64,000 nt of DNA. Source: Anaerobacillus alkaliphilus (GTDB taxonomy: Bacteria; Bacillota; Bacilli; Bacillales; Anaerobacillaceae). A model generated the notes under the pieces. It did not search any database and had not been told where the DNA came from. It saw nothing but the letters and a program-made list of their open reading frames with translations. Shown piece after piece: positions 25,315 to 33,990 of this stretch. Position 1 is the stretch's first letter. Each line of letters begins with the position of its first letter. Where the stretch lies: positions 558,001 through 622,000 of the forward strand of contig NZ_QOUX01000047.1 of assembly GCF_004116265.1 (NCBI RefSeq), in the 5' to 3' direction. A program made the translations under genes and the position numbers.

Positions 25315-25440
25315 CTTATCTAATTTAACAGTTATCTAATTAGAGAAACAAAAAAAAAACAAAAAAAAAACAAAAAAAATGTAGACTCCTCATCAACAAA
25401 AAAGTATCTAATTAGATATTATTCTAATTAGATACTTTTC
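25315..25440. promoter_or_regulatory. cluster of TATCTAATTAGATA operator-like sites
   Basis: Four related sites: TTATCTAATTTAA (25316-25328), TATCTAATTAGA (25333-25344), and two inside a 17-bp perfect inverted repeat (25400-25416 / 25423-25439). Between them is a run of A9C, A10C, A8 (25349-25379), T-rich on the minus strand. All precede the MFS gene. The short palindromes resemble MarR-type operators. Confidence 0.5.
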
Positions 25441-25464
25441 ACAACAAGTAATTTCCTTATCGGT

Positions 25465-25482
25465 TTGGTGCCTGGCACCAAA
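25465..25482. repeat. short palindrome GGTGCCTGGCACC
   Basis: TTGGTGCCTGGCACCAA is a perfect short hairpin followed by an A-run. Palindromes with this core recur in intergenic DNA of many Bacillus genomes; here it lies near the break point of the truncated Rrf2 gene. Confidence 0.4.
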
Positions 25483-25550
25483 AAAAGACAAAACCAACTG
25501 AAAATCCACGCTAGCAGGACATTTTATGTTGGTGCAATTTACCACCTAAC

Positions 25551-25952
25551 TTGCCACCTTTGATTTGTTACAATAGCCACATAAGTGTAATTCGAAGTGT
25601 AAATACCAATCCAGCTGTAATCAGAAAAATTATGGGGATGCTTAAAAATGCAGGTCTGGTAAATGTTCGACCTGGCATAGCAGGTGCTGAACTAGCAAAG
25701 GACCTTTCAGATATAACATTACTGGATGTCTATAAAGCAGTTAATGTTGTACAAGATAAAGAGTTGTTTAGCGTACATGAAAATCCCAATCCTCAATGTC
25801 CTGTCGGAAGAAATATTCAAAATACAATTGGTCCGCTTTTTGAAATTGCCCAAACTGCACTAGAAAAGGCTCTCGGTAATATAACCATTGAGGATGTAGT
25901 AAAGGATATTATTGAAAAAGAGAAATTGGATAATAAGATGTTAAGTGATTAG
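25551..25952 (+). pseudogene. Rrf2-family regulator lacking its N-terminus
   Basis: From about residue 16 the translation (SVNTNPAVIRKIMGMLKNAGLVNVRPGIAGAELAKDLSDITLLDVYKAV) matches the second half of the Rrf2 winged HTH and its wing, then HENPNPQCPVGRNIQ of YwnA-like proteins. About 30 residues that carry the first HTH helices are absent and no RBS is found. Probably a 5'-truncated pseudogene; a terminator follows the stop. Confidence 0.7.
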
Positions 25953-25954
25953 TA

Positions 25955-25986
25955 AACGACATTCTTTCCTCGAATGTCGTTTTATT
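25955..25986 (+). terminator. terminator after the Rrf2 remnant
   Basis: AACGACATT, CTTTCCTCG, AATGTCGTT, TTATTT. Confidence 0.75.
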
Positions 25987-26351
25987 TGGATGTTTAGTCA
26001 TAAAATGAAAACAGTCTTCTCCACTAAATGCTTCGTAAGTGAAAAAAATTCACAAAACAACTAACTTCCTCGCATAAATAATATCAGAAAATAACAAATA
26101 AGGTGTAGAAGAATTGTTTCTCATCTTTGCTCAGCTAGTTTGGTGCGCAGTATAGGTCACATACGAAAAGACGATCACATGAACGTAATCGTCTCAAAAA
26201 GATAATTTTTCAACAGTATCGTTGTACTAATCATTTAACTATAAACCTCAAATGATAAATTTGGTATAAATAAAAAAATCCGTAAGAAATTAATAATACA
26301 ACTATATAAACAGCTATTATCCTATCGAAAGAAAAAGGAGTTAAATGGATA
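25987..26351. other. 365-bp intergenic region
   Basis: AT-rich. One hairpin GACGAT...ATCGTC (26170-26193) with a weak U/A tail. No frame with an RBS other than the gene starting at 26352. Confidence 0.4.
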
Positions 26352-26909
26352 ATGAAAAAGAAAATAATTATTTCTAATAGAAGTAAAATACATATGGAAG
26401 TTCATCAGAATGATTTTTTATTTGATTGGCAAGAAATGTTAGAGAGCTATGAGCAAGGAGGTTATTTCAATCACCTTTCAAAACAATCTGAGAAACTCAT
26501 TATAAATGCACCCGAACCCATTGGAATTTCATCATTGATAAACACGGATGAGAACTCAGAAATCGTCTACGCTAAGCGAAAAGAGAGAAATATATATACT
26601 AGGTTTGTTAAGAATAGAAAGGGTAGCATAACCAATTCCTTTGTTGTAATCCTTAGCAGAAGTAGAAATAACAACAACCAATACTTATTAGTCACGATGT
26701 TTCCCGGCACTGGGGCTTATAAAGAACCTGAAGATCCTAACATTCTAACAAAACGAGAGCTCATCGAGTCTTTACTTTTTTGGGAAAATCACGCATTGGT
26801 GTTTGATGAAAGTACGATTGATTACACCACAATCACTCCAGTATGTCCATATAAAGATCTATATTTAGGACTTCCATTGAATAATTTTAGAAGGTTATTT
26901 AAAGGGTGA
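26352..26909 (+). CDS. hypothetical protein, 185 aa, possibly toxin-like fold
   Basis: Basic, soluble protein; AAAAAGGAG is 15 nt upstream of the ATG. The core VYAKRKERNIYTRFVKNRKGSITNSFVVILSRSRNNNNQYLLVTMFPGTGAYKEPEDPN has the alternating pattern (RF.K.R....s.vvvil.r....Y.lvT.f.G...pEp.d) I associate with small BECR-fold RNase-type toxins or their phage relatives. This is a weak structural impression, not a confident family. No immunity or antitoxin gene adjoins it and both flanks are decayed DNA, suggesting transfer. Confidence 0.55.
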   Translation: MKKKIIISNRSKIHMEVHQNDFLFDWQEMLESYEQGGYFNHLSKQSEKLIINAPEPIGISSLINTDENSEIVYAKRKERNIYTRFVKNRKGSITNSFVVILSRSRNNNNQYLLVTMFPGTGAYKEPEDPNILTKRELIESLLFWENHALVFDESTIDYTTITPVCPYKDLYLGLPLNNFRRLFKG

Positions 26910-27341
26910 ACAACGTTAAGTAGTTGAATTTCAACATTTGGTTTTTTACAAAGGCTTCAATAATTGAGGATCTTTGCTGCACAATATCTAGTCTACTACG
27001 CAATACTACGATTAATCTATGTATTTAAGAGAAAGACTTTTTTAAGTATCCAGTGGTAAATATTCCGTCATTCCGTGGTACAATTTTTGTCACTTGGTGG
27101 TAAATTCTATGTCAGAGGGACATTACAATAGCTTATTCAATTCACATCAATCACAAAAATTTCATCAGAGAGTCAATTCGCTTTAAGTGAATTTATTCAA
27201 ACATCTTCTCTTGCTTTCAGTAATTTCAATTCCTTCACCCAGCTCAAAAAAACTAGCTAATTACAACATGTCCCTGCAACGTTAAATTGGCATTCACCCG
27301 TTCAAATTGCCCTTGTCGTAGTAGAGCCGCAGTTAACTTAC
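26910..27341. other. degenerate intergenic region with coding remnants
   Basis: About 430 bp with no intact gene. Contains three 22-bp direct repeats (27053-27118) and a short minus-strand coding-like stretch (ending ...LLRQGQFERVNANLTLQGHVVIS, stop near 27260), probably a gene tail. Consistent with an accretion and deletion site. Confidence 0.4.
27053..27118. repeat. three 22-bp direct repeats, possible IS21-family end remnant
   Basis: GTGGTAAATATTCCGTCATTCC, GTGGTACAATTTTTGTCACT(TG) and GTGGTAAATTCTATGTCAG(AGG) follow each other with exact 22-bp period, consensus GTGGTAmATTyyTGTCA. Multiple ~20-bp internal repeats are typical of IS21-family termini. No istA/istB is left. Confidence 0.4.
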
Positions 27342-27772
27342 CTATCCATCCTCTAAAACTTGCTTGATTGCCCAAATCTGATGACTATGAAAAAACACTC
27401 TGTAAAACTTCTGGAAAATCTATCTAAACGAGCTGATGGTCTCTATCGCTTGGTTCCTGCATCCTATCTCCTAGACTCCCTTGATAGAAATATCCGATAC
27501 CTAAAATAGGTTCATTTTTAGATGATAGGAAGTACCGACTAGCCTTGCCTATGAAACGCTGGACCTTGAGTTCGTAACCTGTTTCTTTCTAATACCTCTC
27601 TACTCAAGCACTCTTCCATGGTTTCATTATACTCAAGTCCACCACCTAGCAGGAAAATGGCCCCTCTACTTTTGACAGCTGCCACCTTACCATCTTGTAC
27701 AATCACTGCATAACAACCGACCCGTATCTGATAATCAAATCCCTCTATTCGTTCTCCGAATACCTTTCCCAT
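27342..27772 (-). pseudogene. Nudix hydrolase pseudogene (two frameshifts, one stop)
   Basis: Starts MGKVFGERIEGFDYQIRVGCYAVIVQDG behind AGGTG. The Nudix box begins GGGLEYNETMEECLSREVLE, then an extra A in the AGAAAG run shifts frame; the next frame continues ETGYELKVQRFIGKASRYFL...GIGYFYQGSLGD...HQLV, then TAG where Trp is expected, IDFPEVLQSVF, another frameshift, and FHSHQIWAIKQVLEDG with stop at 27342. All parts together make a normal ~145-aa Nudix protein, so the gene has decayed in place. Confidence 0.85.
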
Positions 27773-27783
27773 ACATAACACCT

Positions 27784-27945
27784 ACTTTAACTCATTAATT
27801 GGTGTTCTAACCGCTCGCAGTACAATCACGAAAAATACAAGTGAAGACCCTAGAAAAATATAATGTACTGATATGAATTCCCCTAGGACTCCAGCAACCA
27901 AATACCCTACTGGCATAGCAAGCTTCATCAGCATCGATGATGTTC
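27784..27945 (-). pseudogene. C-terminal remnant of an MFS transporter
   Basis: The minus-strand frame reads AGTSSMLMKLAMPVGYLVAGVL...SVHYIFLGSSLVFFVIVLRAV and ends RTPINELK with TAG at 27784-27786, the last two helices of an MFS permease. It overlaps the 3' end of the GNAT gene in another frame, so a deletion fused the two. Confidence 0.7.
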
Positions 27946-28380
27946 CAGCAATTCAGGATTGCCTTCAGAAAGGATAATATTGTGTGGAAGTGCAGCCTCG
28001 AAACCGAACTGCAAATAGTAATCCCCACCTGTTAATGCTACCCATTGATATCCCATAGCCTTTGCTACTTCGAAACCTTTCACGACTAGCATCTTCCCAA
28101 TCCCTTTATTTTGATGAGTGGGCGATACGGCTAAGGGGCCTAAAGCTAACCCTTGATTACTTCCAATCTGCGCTTTAGACAATAAGTTATATCCGATAAA
28201 TTCATCATTCAACTCGGCTACGAGACAAAGCTCCTTAACAAAGCCGTTATCTTTTGTTACTCGTTCAACCATTTCCCACTCATTAAATCTTTCATGACTT
28301 CCTTCGCGATAAAAAGCTGCTTTCACAACATTTTTTATTGCCAGTATATCATCGTTGGTAGCTTCTCTAACCGTTATCAT
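27928..28380 (-). CDS. GNAT family N-acetyltransferase, C-terminus altered
   Basis: 150 aa. Acetyl-CoA motif A: LGPLAVSPTHQNKGIGKMLVVKGFEVAKAMGYQWVALTG, then DYYLQFGFEAAL, like the YhbS subgroup. Such proteins normally continue for ~20-30 residues; here the last residues (PELLEHHRC) are read from the fused MFS remnant, so the tail is probably not native and activity may be lost. ATG 28380 lies 8 nt after GGAG. Confidence 0.72.
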   Translation of the reverse strand: MITVREATNDDILAIKNVVKAAFYREGSHERFNEWEMVERVTKDNGFVKELCLVAELNDEFIGYNLLSKAQIGSNQGLALGPLAVSPTHQNKGIGKMLVVKGFEVAKAMGYQWVALTGGDYYLQFGFEAALPHNIILSEGNPELLEHHRC

Positions 28381-28414
28381 TTGAATCACTCCATAGAGAA
28401 TTTTTATAGTATGT

Positions 28415-29800
28415 TTAAAAATATGATAGACATTGTATATACAGAATTCCGACCACTAGCAACGTCAATCCAAAAAGAAGGTTAGAACGAATTCCGTTCT
28501 CTGCCAAACTTCTTTCATTTAAACTACTAATTAGTAAAAGAGGAACTGTCACAGGAGCTGTTACTAACGTTACTGAAACCCCTAGTAATAACGAAAGGGC
28601 GATCATATCTGGTGAATAGTTTCCAGGTAAATCAACAAGAATCGTTGATAGTAAAACCATCGCCGGAATAGGCGGAAATCCACAAAAACCTAAGAGGATT
28701 ACTACTAATGTTAATCCTACGAGAATATTTAAATTAAGCCATTCAACGCTCGTTAAAAAGTAGCCAAATAGCACACTTCCATAACCGGTTTCTTTCAATG
28801 TACCTACTAAGATACCTGCTGAAAGGATCAGCAGCATTTCCTTTTTCTTTTTACCCAGATCATCTTTCACTAATTTCGTCCAGTGTTGCTTATATGTAAC
28901 AAGATCTCGATTACTAATAAAGTAGAGAGTTGTTACAATAACAATGACCACTGGAACGGTAAGCATAATATCTACATTGAACCACTGATTTAGGATCAGT
29001 ATTCCGCCCATTAGAAGCGCTAACCAAAAAATGAATGTACCGACAAGTCCTTCTAGTTTCTCATCAGAGCTGATTTCGAGGTCAGGTATGAGATCATCAG
29101 AAATTTGTTTTCGCTTCATCTGTATTTGAAAAATAATGATACTGATCACAAACCCGATGACAGCGAGCCCAATTCCCTTTAACACGGTTGGTACTAGAGG
29201 TGCATTTGTCCCGCCAACAACATAAGCAAACGCAGGATGGACTGTTGTCCATAGGACAGTTAAGGTAAATCCACGCAAAATTGCCGTGCTCAAAATATAA
29301 TTCCAAGCACTATCGGACACCGTAGCCTTTTTCGTTTTTCCAAACAGCTGGTAGACAAAAGCAATTCCTCCCAATGTCATGAACGAGGAAATAAAATGAG
29401 TCATTGCCCCAATATACGTATAAAACCTGGTTGTAGTAGATAACCGCCTTTTCCCTATCATCATTAACGCTTTCACATATGGACGATGGCTAATAATCCA
29501 ACCTACTAAGCTTATTAATATAATCAATGGAATGATGGCTTTCATTTCACGTAAACCAATCCATAATACGTGTAACGACGAAGAAGTGGCTAAAGTCACA
29601 ATATTAGATAAAAAGAGTAATAGTATTGGAAGAATGATATTTTGCTTAGGTCTATCTAAGAGAATAAAAACAAGCATTAAAAAGCCCATTAGAGATATTA
29701 ACTCATTTACCAAGGGGATTTTCCAGACAGTTGAAACAAAGTATAGTCCAATAAATAGTACAAGGGCAGAGGTAAATCCTTTATGAAGTACCGTATGCAT
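28415..29800 (-). CDS. polytopic membrane protein, ion-transporter-like
   Basis: 461 aa with about 12 hydrophobic helices, grouped in two halves separated by a charged cytoplasmic loop (QMKRKQISDDLIPDLEISSDEKLEG). Polar residues and short GxP stretches within helices (FCGFPPIPAMVLLSTI; APVTVPLLLISS) resemble DUF401/ion-transporter (IT) superfamily carriers of organic anions. Substrate unknown. 23 bp after the lipoprotein gene's stop on the same strand, so possibly in one operon with it. Confidence 0.6.
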   Translation of the reverse strand: MHTVLHKGFTSALVLFIGLYFVSTVWKIPLVNELISLMGFLMLVFILLDRPKQNIILPILLLFLSNIVTLATSSSLHVLWIGLREMKAIIPLIILISLVGWIISHRPYVKALMMIGKRRLSTTTRFYTYIGAMTHFISSFMTLGGIAFVYQLFGKTKKATVSDSAWNYILSTAILRGFTLTVLWTTVHPAFAYVVGGTNAPLVPTVLKGIGLAVIGFVISIIIFQIQMKRKQISDDLIPDLEISSDEKLEGLVGTFIFWLALLMGGILILNQWFNVDIMLTVPVVIVIVTTLYFISNRDLVTYKQHWTKLVKDDLGKKKKEMLLILSAGILVGTLKETGYGSVLFGYFLTSVEWLNLNILVGLTLVVILLGFCGFPPIPAMVLLSTILVDLPGNYSPDMIALSLLLGVSVTLVTAPVTVPLLLISSLNERSLAENGIRSNLLFGLTLLVVGILYIQCLSYF

Positions 29801-29823
29801 AACTGCCCTCCTTCTTTAAAATC

Positions 29824-30369
29824 TTAATTTGTAGTTACAAACTTAAACTTCCTATCTTTATCAAAGTGAAAGTGGATATCATACTTTCGCTCTAGCTCAT
29901 TATCATAAAGGAAGTACCCTACCTCTGTAAACTCAGGTTGAGGGTTATAGAATGCCATATACATAGGAAACTCAGCAATTTCTATCGGAAGAGAAGGTAC
30001 TGACAAATACTCAGAAATATTAACAAAAGATACAAGTTCATCAATAACCTCAAAATCAACATGAAACTCATTTTTAAATTCATCAAAATTATTCTCAGCA
30101 ATAAGATTCATAATCCTTCTTGCTTTATGATCAAAATGTTGTAGCTGCACGCTAACGTTTTCTACTTTCGCTTTTTCCTGTTCCAATTCAACTTTGATGA
30201 CACTGAGTTCTTCATGTAACTTAGTAATTTCATTATTTTTCGCTTCAATCTTACTTTCGTAATCTGCAGTGAGAGCTTTCACATCAACTTGTTCGTTTGT
30301 ACATGCAGACAAAACGCTGATTGTCATTGCTATTCCAGCCAAGATCATAGAACGTTTCAATTGTCTCAT
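29824..30369 (-). CDS. lipoprotein with coiled coil
   Basis: 181 aa. Signal peptide with a lipobox LSAC (residues 20-23), giving a membrane-anchored lipoprotein. A ~45-residue helix follows (ADYESKIEAKNNEITKLHEELSVIKVELEQEKAKVENVSVQL), with heptad leucines predicted to form a coiled coil; then a mixed alpha/beta domain ending in FHFDKDRKFKFVTTN. Family not recognised. Confidence 0.8.
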   Translation of the reverse strand: MRQLKRSMILAGIAMTISVLSACTNEQVDVKALTADYESKIEAKNNEITKLHEELSVIKVELEQEKAKVENVSVQLQHFDHKARRIMNLIAENNFDEFKNEFHVDFEVIDELVSFVNISEYLSVPSLPIEIAEFPMYMAFYNPQPEFTEVGYFLYDNELERKYDIHFHFDKDRKFKFVTTN

Positions 30370-30396
30370 TCCCTTCTAGCACTAGCGGTTCTAAAT

Positions 30397-30693
30397 TTAT
30401 AAATGACCATTTCTCCTGTTAGTAATCTCAATTATGATAGCTCCTACTAGTGAAAAACCAAATATAATAGCAAGTATAATAATTGCTACAATGTCATTAA
30501 TCGTTTCATATGCATGGGACTTATATGGAATAAAATTAATTTTGATATAGAAAAAAGTCATACCAACTCCAGTGGCAATAGCAGGAATATATTTTATAAT
30601 TCTACTAGTAACTCTTTTCCCTATTAAGTATATGATGACAGAGGCTACCCCCATTAAAAGGATATTTATAATAATTGCAACCTGAAGACTCAT
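30397..30693 (-). CDS. small three-helix membrane protein
   Basis: 98 aa with hydrophobic segments at ~5-24, ~34-52 and ~67-88, short basic loops (GKRVTSRIIK; ITNRRNGHL). No family recognised. Starts with ATG; runs toward the lipoprotein gene with a 27-bp gap, so possibly cotranscribed. Confidence 0.6.
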   Translation of the reverse strand: MSLQVAIIINILLMGVASVIIYLIGKRVTSRIIKYIPAIATGVGMTFFYIKINFIPYKSHAYETINDIVAIIILAIIFGFSLVGAIIIEITNRRNGHL

Positions 30694-30755
30694 CGTTACC
30701 CCCTACTATCTATATAAGTTTTTGGCTATTACATTCCTCTCTGTTCATTCCACCA

Positions 30756-31007
30756 TTAACCTTTGAAACTAGTGAAGCTGTCAAGGCAGAATATTCTATT
30801 CATTATGAACTCTGTAATTGTAACCGATAAAGCAAGAGTTTCATAAAACCTGATAGCCGCTTGTATCCATGAGGTTATGAACTCCTTTTTCGGTAAGATA
30901 TGCCTTTTGAAGATTGCCGGCAGTTCTAAAATCACATGATTTTCATCATAGTTGTATAATCTAAATTCAAACATATGATCAGGAAACTCCATCTGAATAC
31001 CACTCAT
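30756..31007 (-). CDS. hypothetical protein, 83 aa
   Basis: MSGIQMEFPDHMFEFRLYNYDENHVILELPAIFKRHILPKKEFITSWIQAAIRFYETL... A mixed alpha/beta sequence without recognised family, and with a poor RBS (AGCAAGAAC). Could be a small real gene or a shortened one. Low certainty. Confidence 0.35.
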   Translation of the reverse strand: MSGIQMEFPDHMFEFRLYNYDENHVILELPAIFKRHILPKKEFITSWIQAAIRFYETLALSVTITEFIMNRIFCLDSFTSFKG

Positions 31008-31133
31008 TGTTCTTGCTTATATATGTGCAGATTTTAAACAACATTAATACCTCACTTATAAAAAGATTTCCTCAACTATTCTATAATTACTTGCATAAGG
31101 TCAGCTACTTCTCCTCATGCTATTATTTAAGTT

Positions 31134-31535
31134 TTAATAACCATTTATAGTAAATTGATACACACTAAAGACAAACCAAATAAAGAGAAGAAAATGTGCT
31201 ATTAGGTTCAGGATTACTGCAAATGTTTTGAACTGCCTTTTTTTCAAGTAATTGAAAACAAAAAGAAGATAAACCACTTGTATCAAGAACATAGAAATAC
31301 TAATAGCACCAAAAAACATCACTTCCTCTTTTTCGGTCAACATATACCCATTAAGCTCGCTAAGTCTGCCTAGCGAAACAACTATCTCAGAAATAAATAT
31401 AGCAACCCAAATTAGACAGTAGTTTACAATTAGAAATATAACCGCTATTATTTTGTGACATTTTTTCAAAGCCTCGTACTCCTTAGCAACATTAACCTTC
31501 TCATTTTCAAATCCCCTAATGTTTAAACAACTCAT
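31134..31535 (-). CDS. hypothetical membrane protein, 133 aa
   Basis: Three or four hydrophobic segments (KIIAVIFLIVNYCLIWVAIFISEIVV, FFGAISISMFLIQVVYLLFVF, FAVILNLIAHFLLFIWFVFSVY). No family assigned. The ATG lacks a clear RBS, so the true start could be downstream within the first 20 codons. Confidence 0.55.
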   Translation of the reverse strand: MSCLNIRGFENEKVNVAKEYEALKKCHKIIAVIFLIVNYCLIWVAIFISEIVVSLGRLSELNGYMLTEKEEVMFFGAISISMFLIQVVYLLFVFNYLKKRQFKTFAVILNLIAHFLLFIWFVFSVYQFTINGY

Positions 31536-31870
31536 TAATAGATTTTAAAAGTAACAATAGATCTATTCCACCTTATATAATACCATAAATATCCAATGAC
31601 AATTCTGATAATCTTGTTTAACAATGTTAACAAATGATAAATATAGAAGTAATCCTTTTGGAGCTTGACTCATTTTTTTTGGGGCCACTTTTCCTTATTT
31701 AACATCTAATTATCAGTAAACGTAGTACATTGGTTTGATGAAACATATTACTATCTATGAAAATAGATTTATCTTTTCCTTATTTTAGCAATTTTACATA
31801 GATCTAATACTCTCTTAACACTAGTGGATTAAAGTTGGATTGTACTAAAAATAAGGAGTTGAGAGAAGAA
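31536..31870. other. intergenic region upstream of the GDPD gene
   Basis: AT-rich. Contains a palindrome TTAACAATGTTAA (31619-31631) and scattered TTAACA hexamers at 31696 and 31815, reminiscent of PhoP half sites but without the regular 11-bp spacing. No gene seen. Confidence 0.35.
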
Positions 31871-32767
31871 ATGAAAAATTGGATGAAGAAAACTGCTATT
31901 GCCATACTTAGTGTAGGATTACTGACTCAAAGTGCTTTACCCACTGTTTTTGCAGCAAGTAACCAGCCTGCACCCGATCAAAAAATAATCAACGTTGCCC
32001 ACCGTGGAGCTTCTGGACACGCACCGGAACATACACTCCTCGCGTATGAGCTTGGACTTGAGATGAAAGCAGACTACATTGAAATTGATTTACAAATGAC
32101 AAAAGATGGAGTATTAATTGCCATGCATGACACGACTGTAAACCGAACAACGAACGGTACAGGATCTGTGTCAAATATGACACTTGCCGAAATCAAACAA
32201 CTCGATGCGGGTTCATGGTTCAATACACGTAATCCAGAAAAAGCAAAAGACGAATTTATTGGCCTTGAAGTTCCTACGTTAGAAGAAGTCTTTGAAAAAT
32301 TTGGCCGTAGTACTAACTATTATATAGAGACAAAATCGCCTAATCTTTACCCGGGAATGGAAACAGAACTGTTAAGATTAATGGATGAATATAATCTAAC
32401 TGGTGTAAATGCCAGGTCAAGCAAAGTGATAATTCAATCCTTTTTCACGGACAGCCTTATACTTATACACGAGATGAATCCTAATGTACCACTTGTACAA
32501 TTGTTAAGTCGACCAACATTAGGGGAGGGTGCCGCTGCAGAGCTAGCTTTCATTAAAGAATATGCGATTGGCGTAGGGCCAAGCTTCGCTAGAATTAACG
32601 AAGAATATGTTCAGCAAGTACGAGCAGAAGGACTTCAAATCCATCCTTATACGGTCAACACGGAGGAAAACATGAGACGCGCCTTAGAATGGGGAGTAAA
32701 TGGAGTTTTCACTGATTATCCAGATGTATTTCGTGAAGTAATTAAGGAGTTTAAAAGTAAAAAATAA
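31871..32767 (+). CDS. glpQ: secreted glycerophosphodiester phosphodiesterase
   Basis: 298 aa. Signal peptide (MKKTAIAILSVGLLTQSALPTVFAA), then a GDPD barrel: HRGASGHAPEHT with catalytic His, EIDLQMTKDGVLIAMHDTTVNRTTNGTG with the metal Glu/Asp and second His, and GVNGVFTDYPD at the end. Hydrolyses glycerophosphodiesters outside the cell to glycerol-3-phosphate and an alcohol, or shortens teichoic acids. The ATG at 31871 keeps a normal signal peptide; AAGGAG is 12 nt upstream. Gene symbol by similarity to the secreted GlpQ type. Confidence 0.88.
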   Translation: MKNWMKKTAIAILSVGLLTQSALPTVFAASNQPAPDQKIINVAHRGASGHAPEHTLLAYELGLEMKADYIEIDLQMTKDGVLIAMHDTTVNRTTNGTGSVSNMTLAEIKQLDAGSWFNTRNPEKAKDEFIGLEVPTLEEVFEKFGRSTNYYIETKSPNLYPGMETELLRLMDEYNLTGVNARSSKVIIQSFFTDSLILIHEMNPNVPLVQLLSRPTLGEGAAAELAFIKEYAIGVGPSFARINEEYVQQVRAEGLQIHPYTVNTEENMRRALEWGVNGVFTDYPDVFREVIKEFKSKK

Positions 32768-32970
32768 TAAATAGTATAAGACAGAGTAATAGGATAAACA
32801 ACACTATGATTAATGTGAAGTCTGTTCTACCTTGGTGAGGAACGTAAGACCTCTCTCTCCCTCCTTTCCTACAAGACTTGCAGATACTCTCTGCATTATT
32901 ATGCTATGTAGGACGAACGAAATTGCTAGGGTGTATAATAGGACGGCATATTCATTACTATTAATTAGAG

Positions 32971-33028
32971 CAAAAGGGTGTCCAAAGTCAGTCACATCGT
33001 TCTGTGATCACCCTTATGGACACCCTTC
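32971..33028 (-). terminator. terminator of the hydroxyacid dehydrogenase gene
   Basis: Long hairpin: minus strand AAGGGTGTCC, a branched loop containing GATCACAGA...GTGAC, GGACACCCTTTT. Confidence 0.7.
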
Positions 33029-33030
33029 TA

Positions 33031-33963
33031 TTAAAATCCTTTTACAATATCAACTTGATTACGTAACGGTTTATTTTCTTCTACATTTCTCAATGTTTCT
33101 ACAAAGCATTCAACAGCTTCTACGGGCGTAGTTACAGCCGATATGTGCGGAGTAATCAAAACACTCGGGTGAGTCCATAAAGGATTTTCCGTTGGGAGAG
33201 GCTCTTCTTTGAACACATCAAGAACCGCAAATCGAACATGCTGTGTATTAAGTGCTTTTAGCAATGCATCTTCATCCACTGACGCACCTCTCCCCACATT
33301 GATAAAGCCTGCATTCGATAACTGGTGAAAAATCGTTTCATCAAACAGTCGCTCTGTTTTCTCCGTTAACGGCAATGTATTTATAACATAATCAGCGTTC
33401 TGTAAGATTGGTAGCTCTTGATCGACTGAATAAACAGCTTGGAAATACTCCTTCTCCTTCCCACTCAACGACACACCAAACACTTGCACGCTTAAGTTAG
33501 AAAGAATTTCCGCCGTTTTTTGACCAATTTCCCCTGTCCCGAAGATCACCACTTTTTGGTCACTAAGTAACTTTGGAGTAATGGGCTGCCAGTTTTTTTG
33601 TTCCATTTGTTTGCGGAATTGAACATGATACTGTAAATCCATTAAAAGATAGCTCAAACAAAACTCACCAATTCGTTGTCCAAATGAACAAATTGTACGA
33701 GTTAACAGTACATTTTCATCCCATTGTTTCTTAAAAACATAGCGGTCAACACCAGCACCAAGAGAATGCACCCACTTAACCTTACTGTAATCATAGTCTT
33801 GCTTTGTATTAAAAGCGACGAAAGCATCCGCCCATTCTAAGAGCTCATCCTTCATTTCTTCCTCTGGTAAAAAACGAAAATTCTTATCTACTTGGTTTTG
33901 TTCAATTAACTCTTGCAGCTCTCTATACTTAGGACTTACCACTAAAATATTTTCTATGTTCAT
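33031..33963 (-). CDS. D-2-hydroxyacid dehydrogenase
   Basis: 310 aa NAD-binding protein of the GhrA/phosphoglycerate-dehydrogenase-like group: GTGEIGQKTAEILSNLSVQVFGVS (nucleotide site), NVGRGASVDEDALLKAL with catalytic Arg, FKEEPLP with Glu and ITPHISAVT with the catalytic His. Reduces 2-oxoacids such as glyoxylate or hydroxypyruvate; substrate unassigned. ATG 33963 follows GAGGAGATGTAGTG. 27 bp after truA, so in one operon. Confidence 0.88.
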   Translation of the reverse strand: MNIENILVVSPKYRELQELIEQNQVDKNFRFLPEEEMKDELLEWADAFVAFNTKQDYDYSKVKWVHSLGAGVDRYVFKKQWDENVLLTRTICSFGQRIGEFCLSYLLMDLQYHVQFRKQMEQKNWQPITPKLLSDQKVVIFGTGEIGQKTAEILSNLSVQVFGVSLSGKEKEYFQAVYSVDQELPILQNADYVINTLPLTEKTERLFDETIFHQLSNAGFINVGRGASVDEDALLKALNTQHVRFAVLDVFKEEPLPTENPLWTHPSVLITPHISAVTTPVEAVECFVETLRNVEENKPLRNQVDIVKGF

Positions 33964-33990
33964 CACTACATCTCCTCTCCCTGACACCCT

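Noticed and set aside
31619-31820. PhoP boxes upstream of glpQ
   Set aside because: TTAACA hexamers are present but not at the required 11-bp spacing; only a chance palindrome can be claimed.
32810-32995. 61-codon minus-strand frame beginning MTDFGHPFALINSNEY
   Set aside because: Overlaps the terminator region of the dehydrogenase gene, has no RBS and no coding-like pattern.
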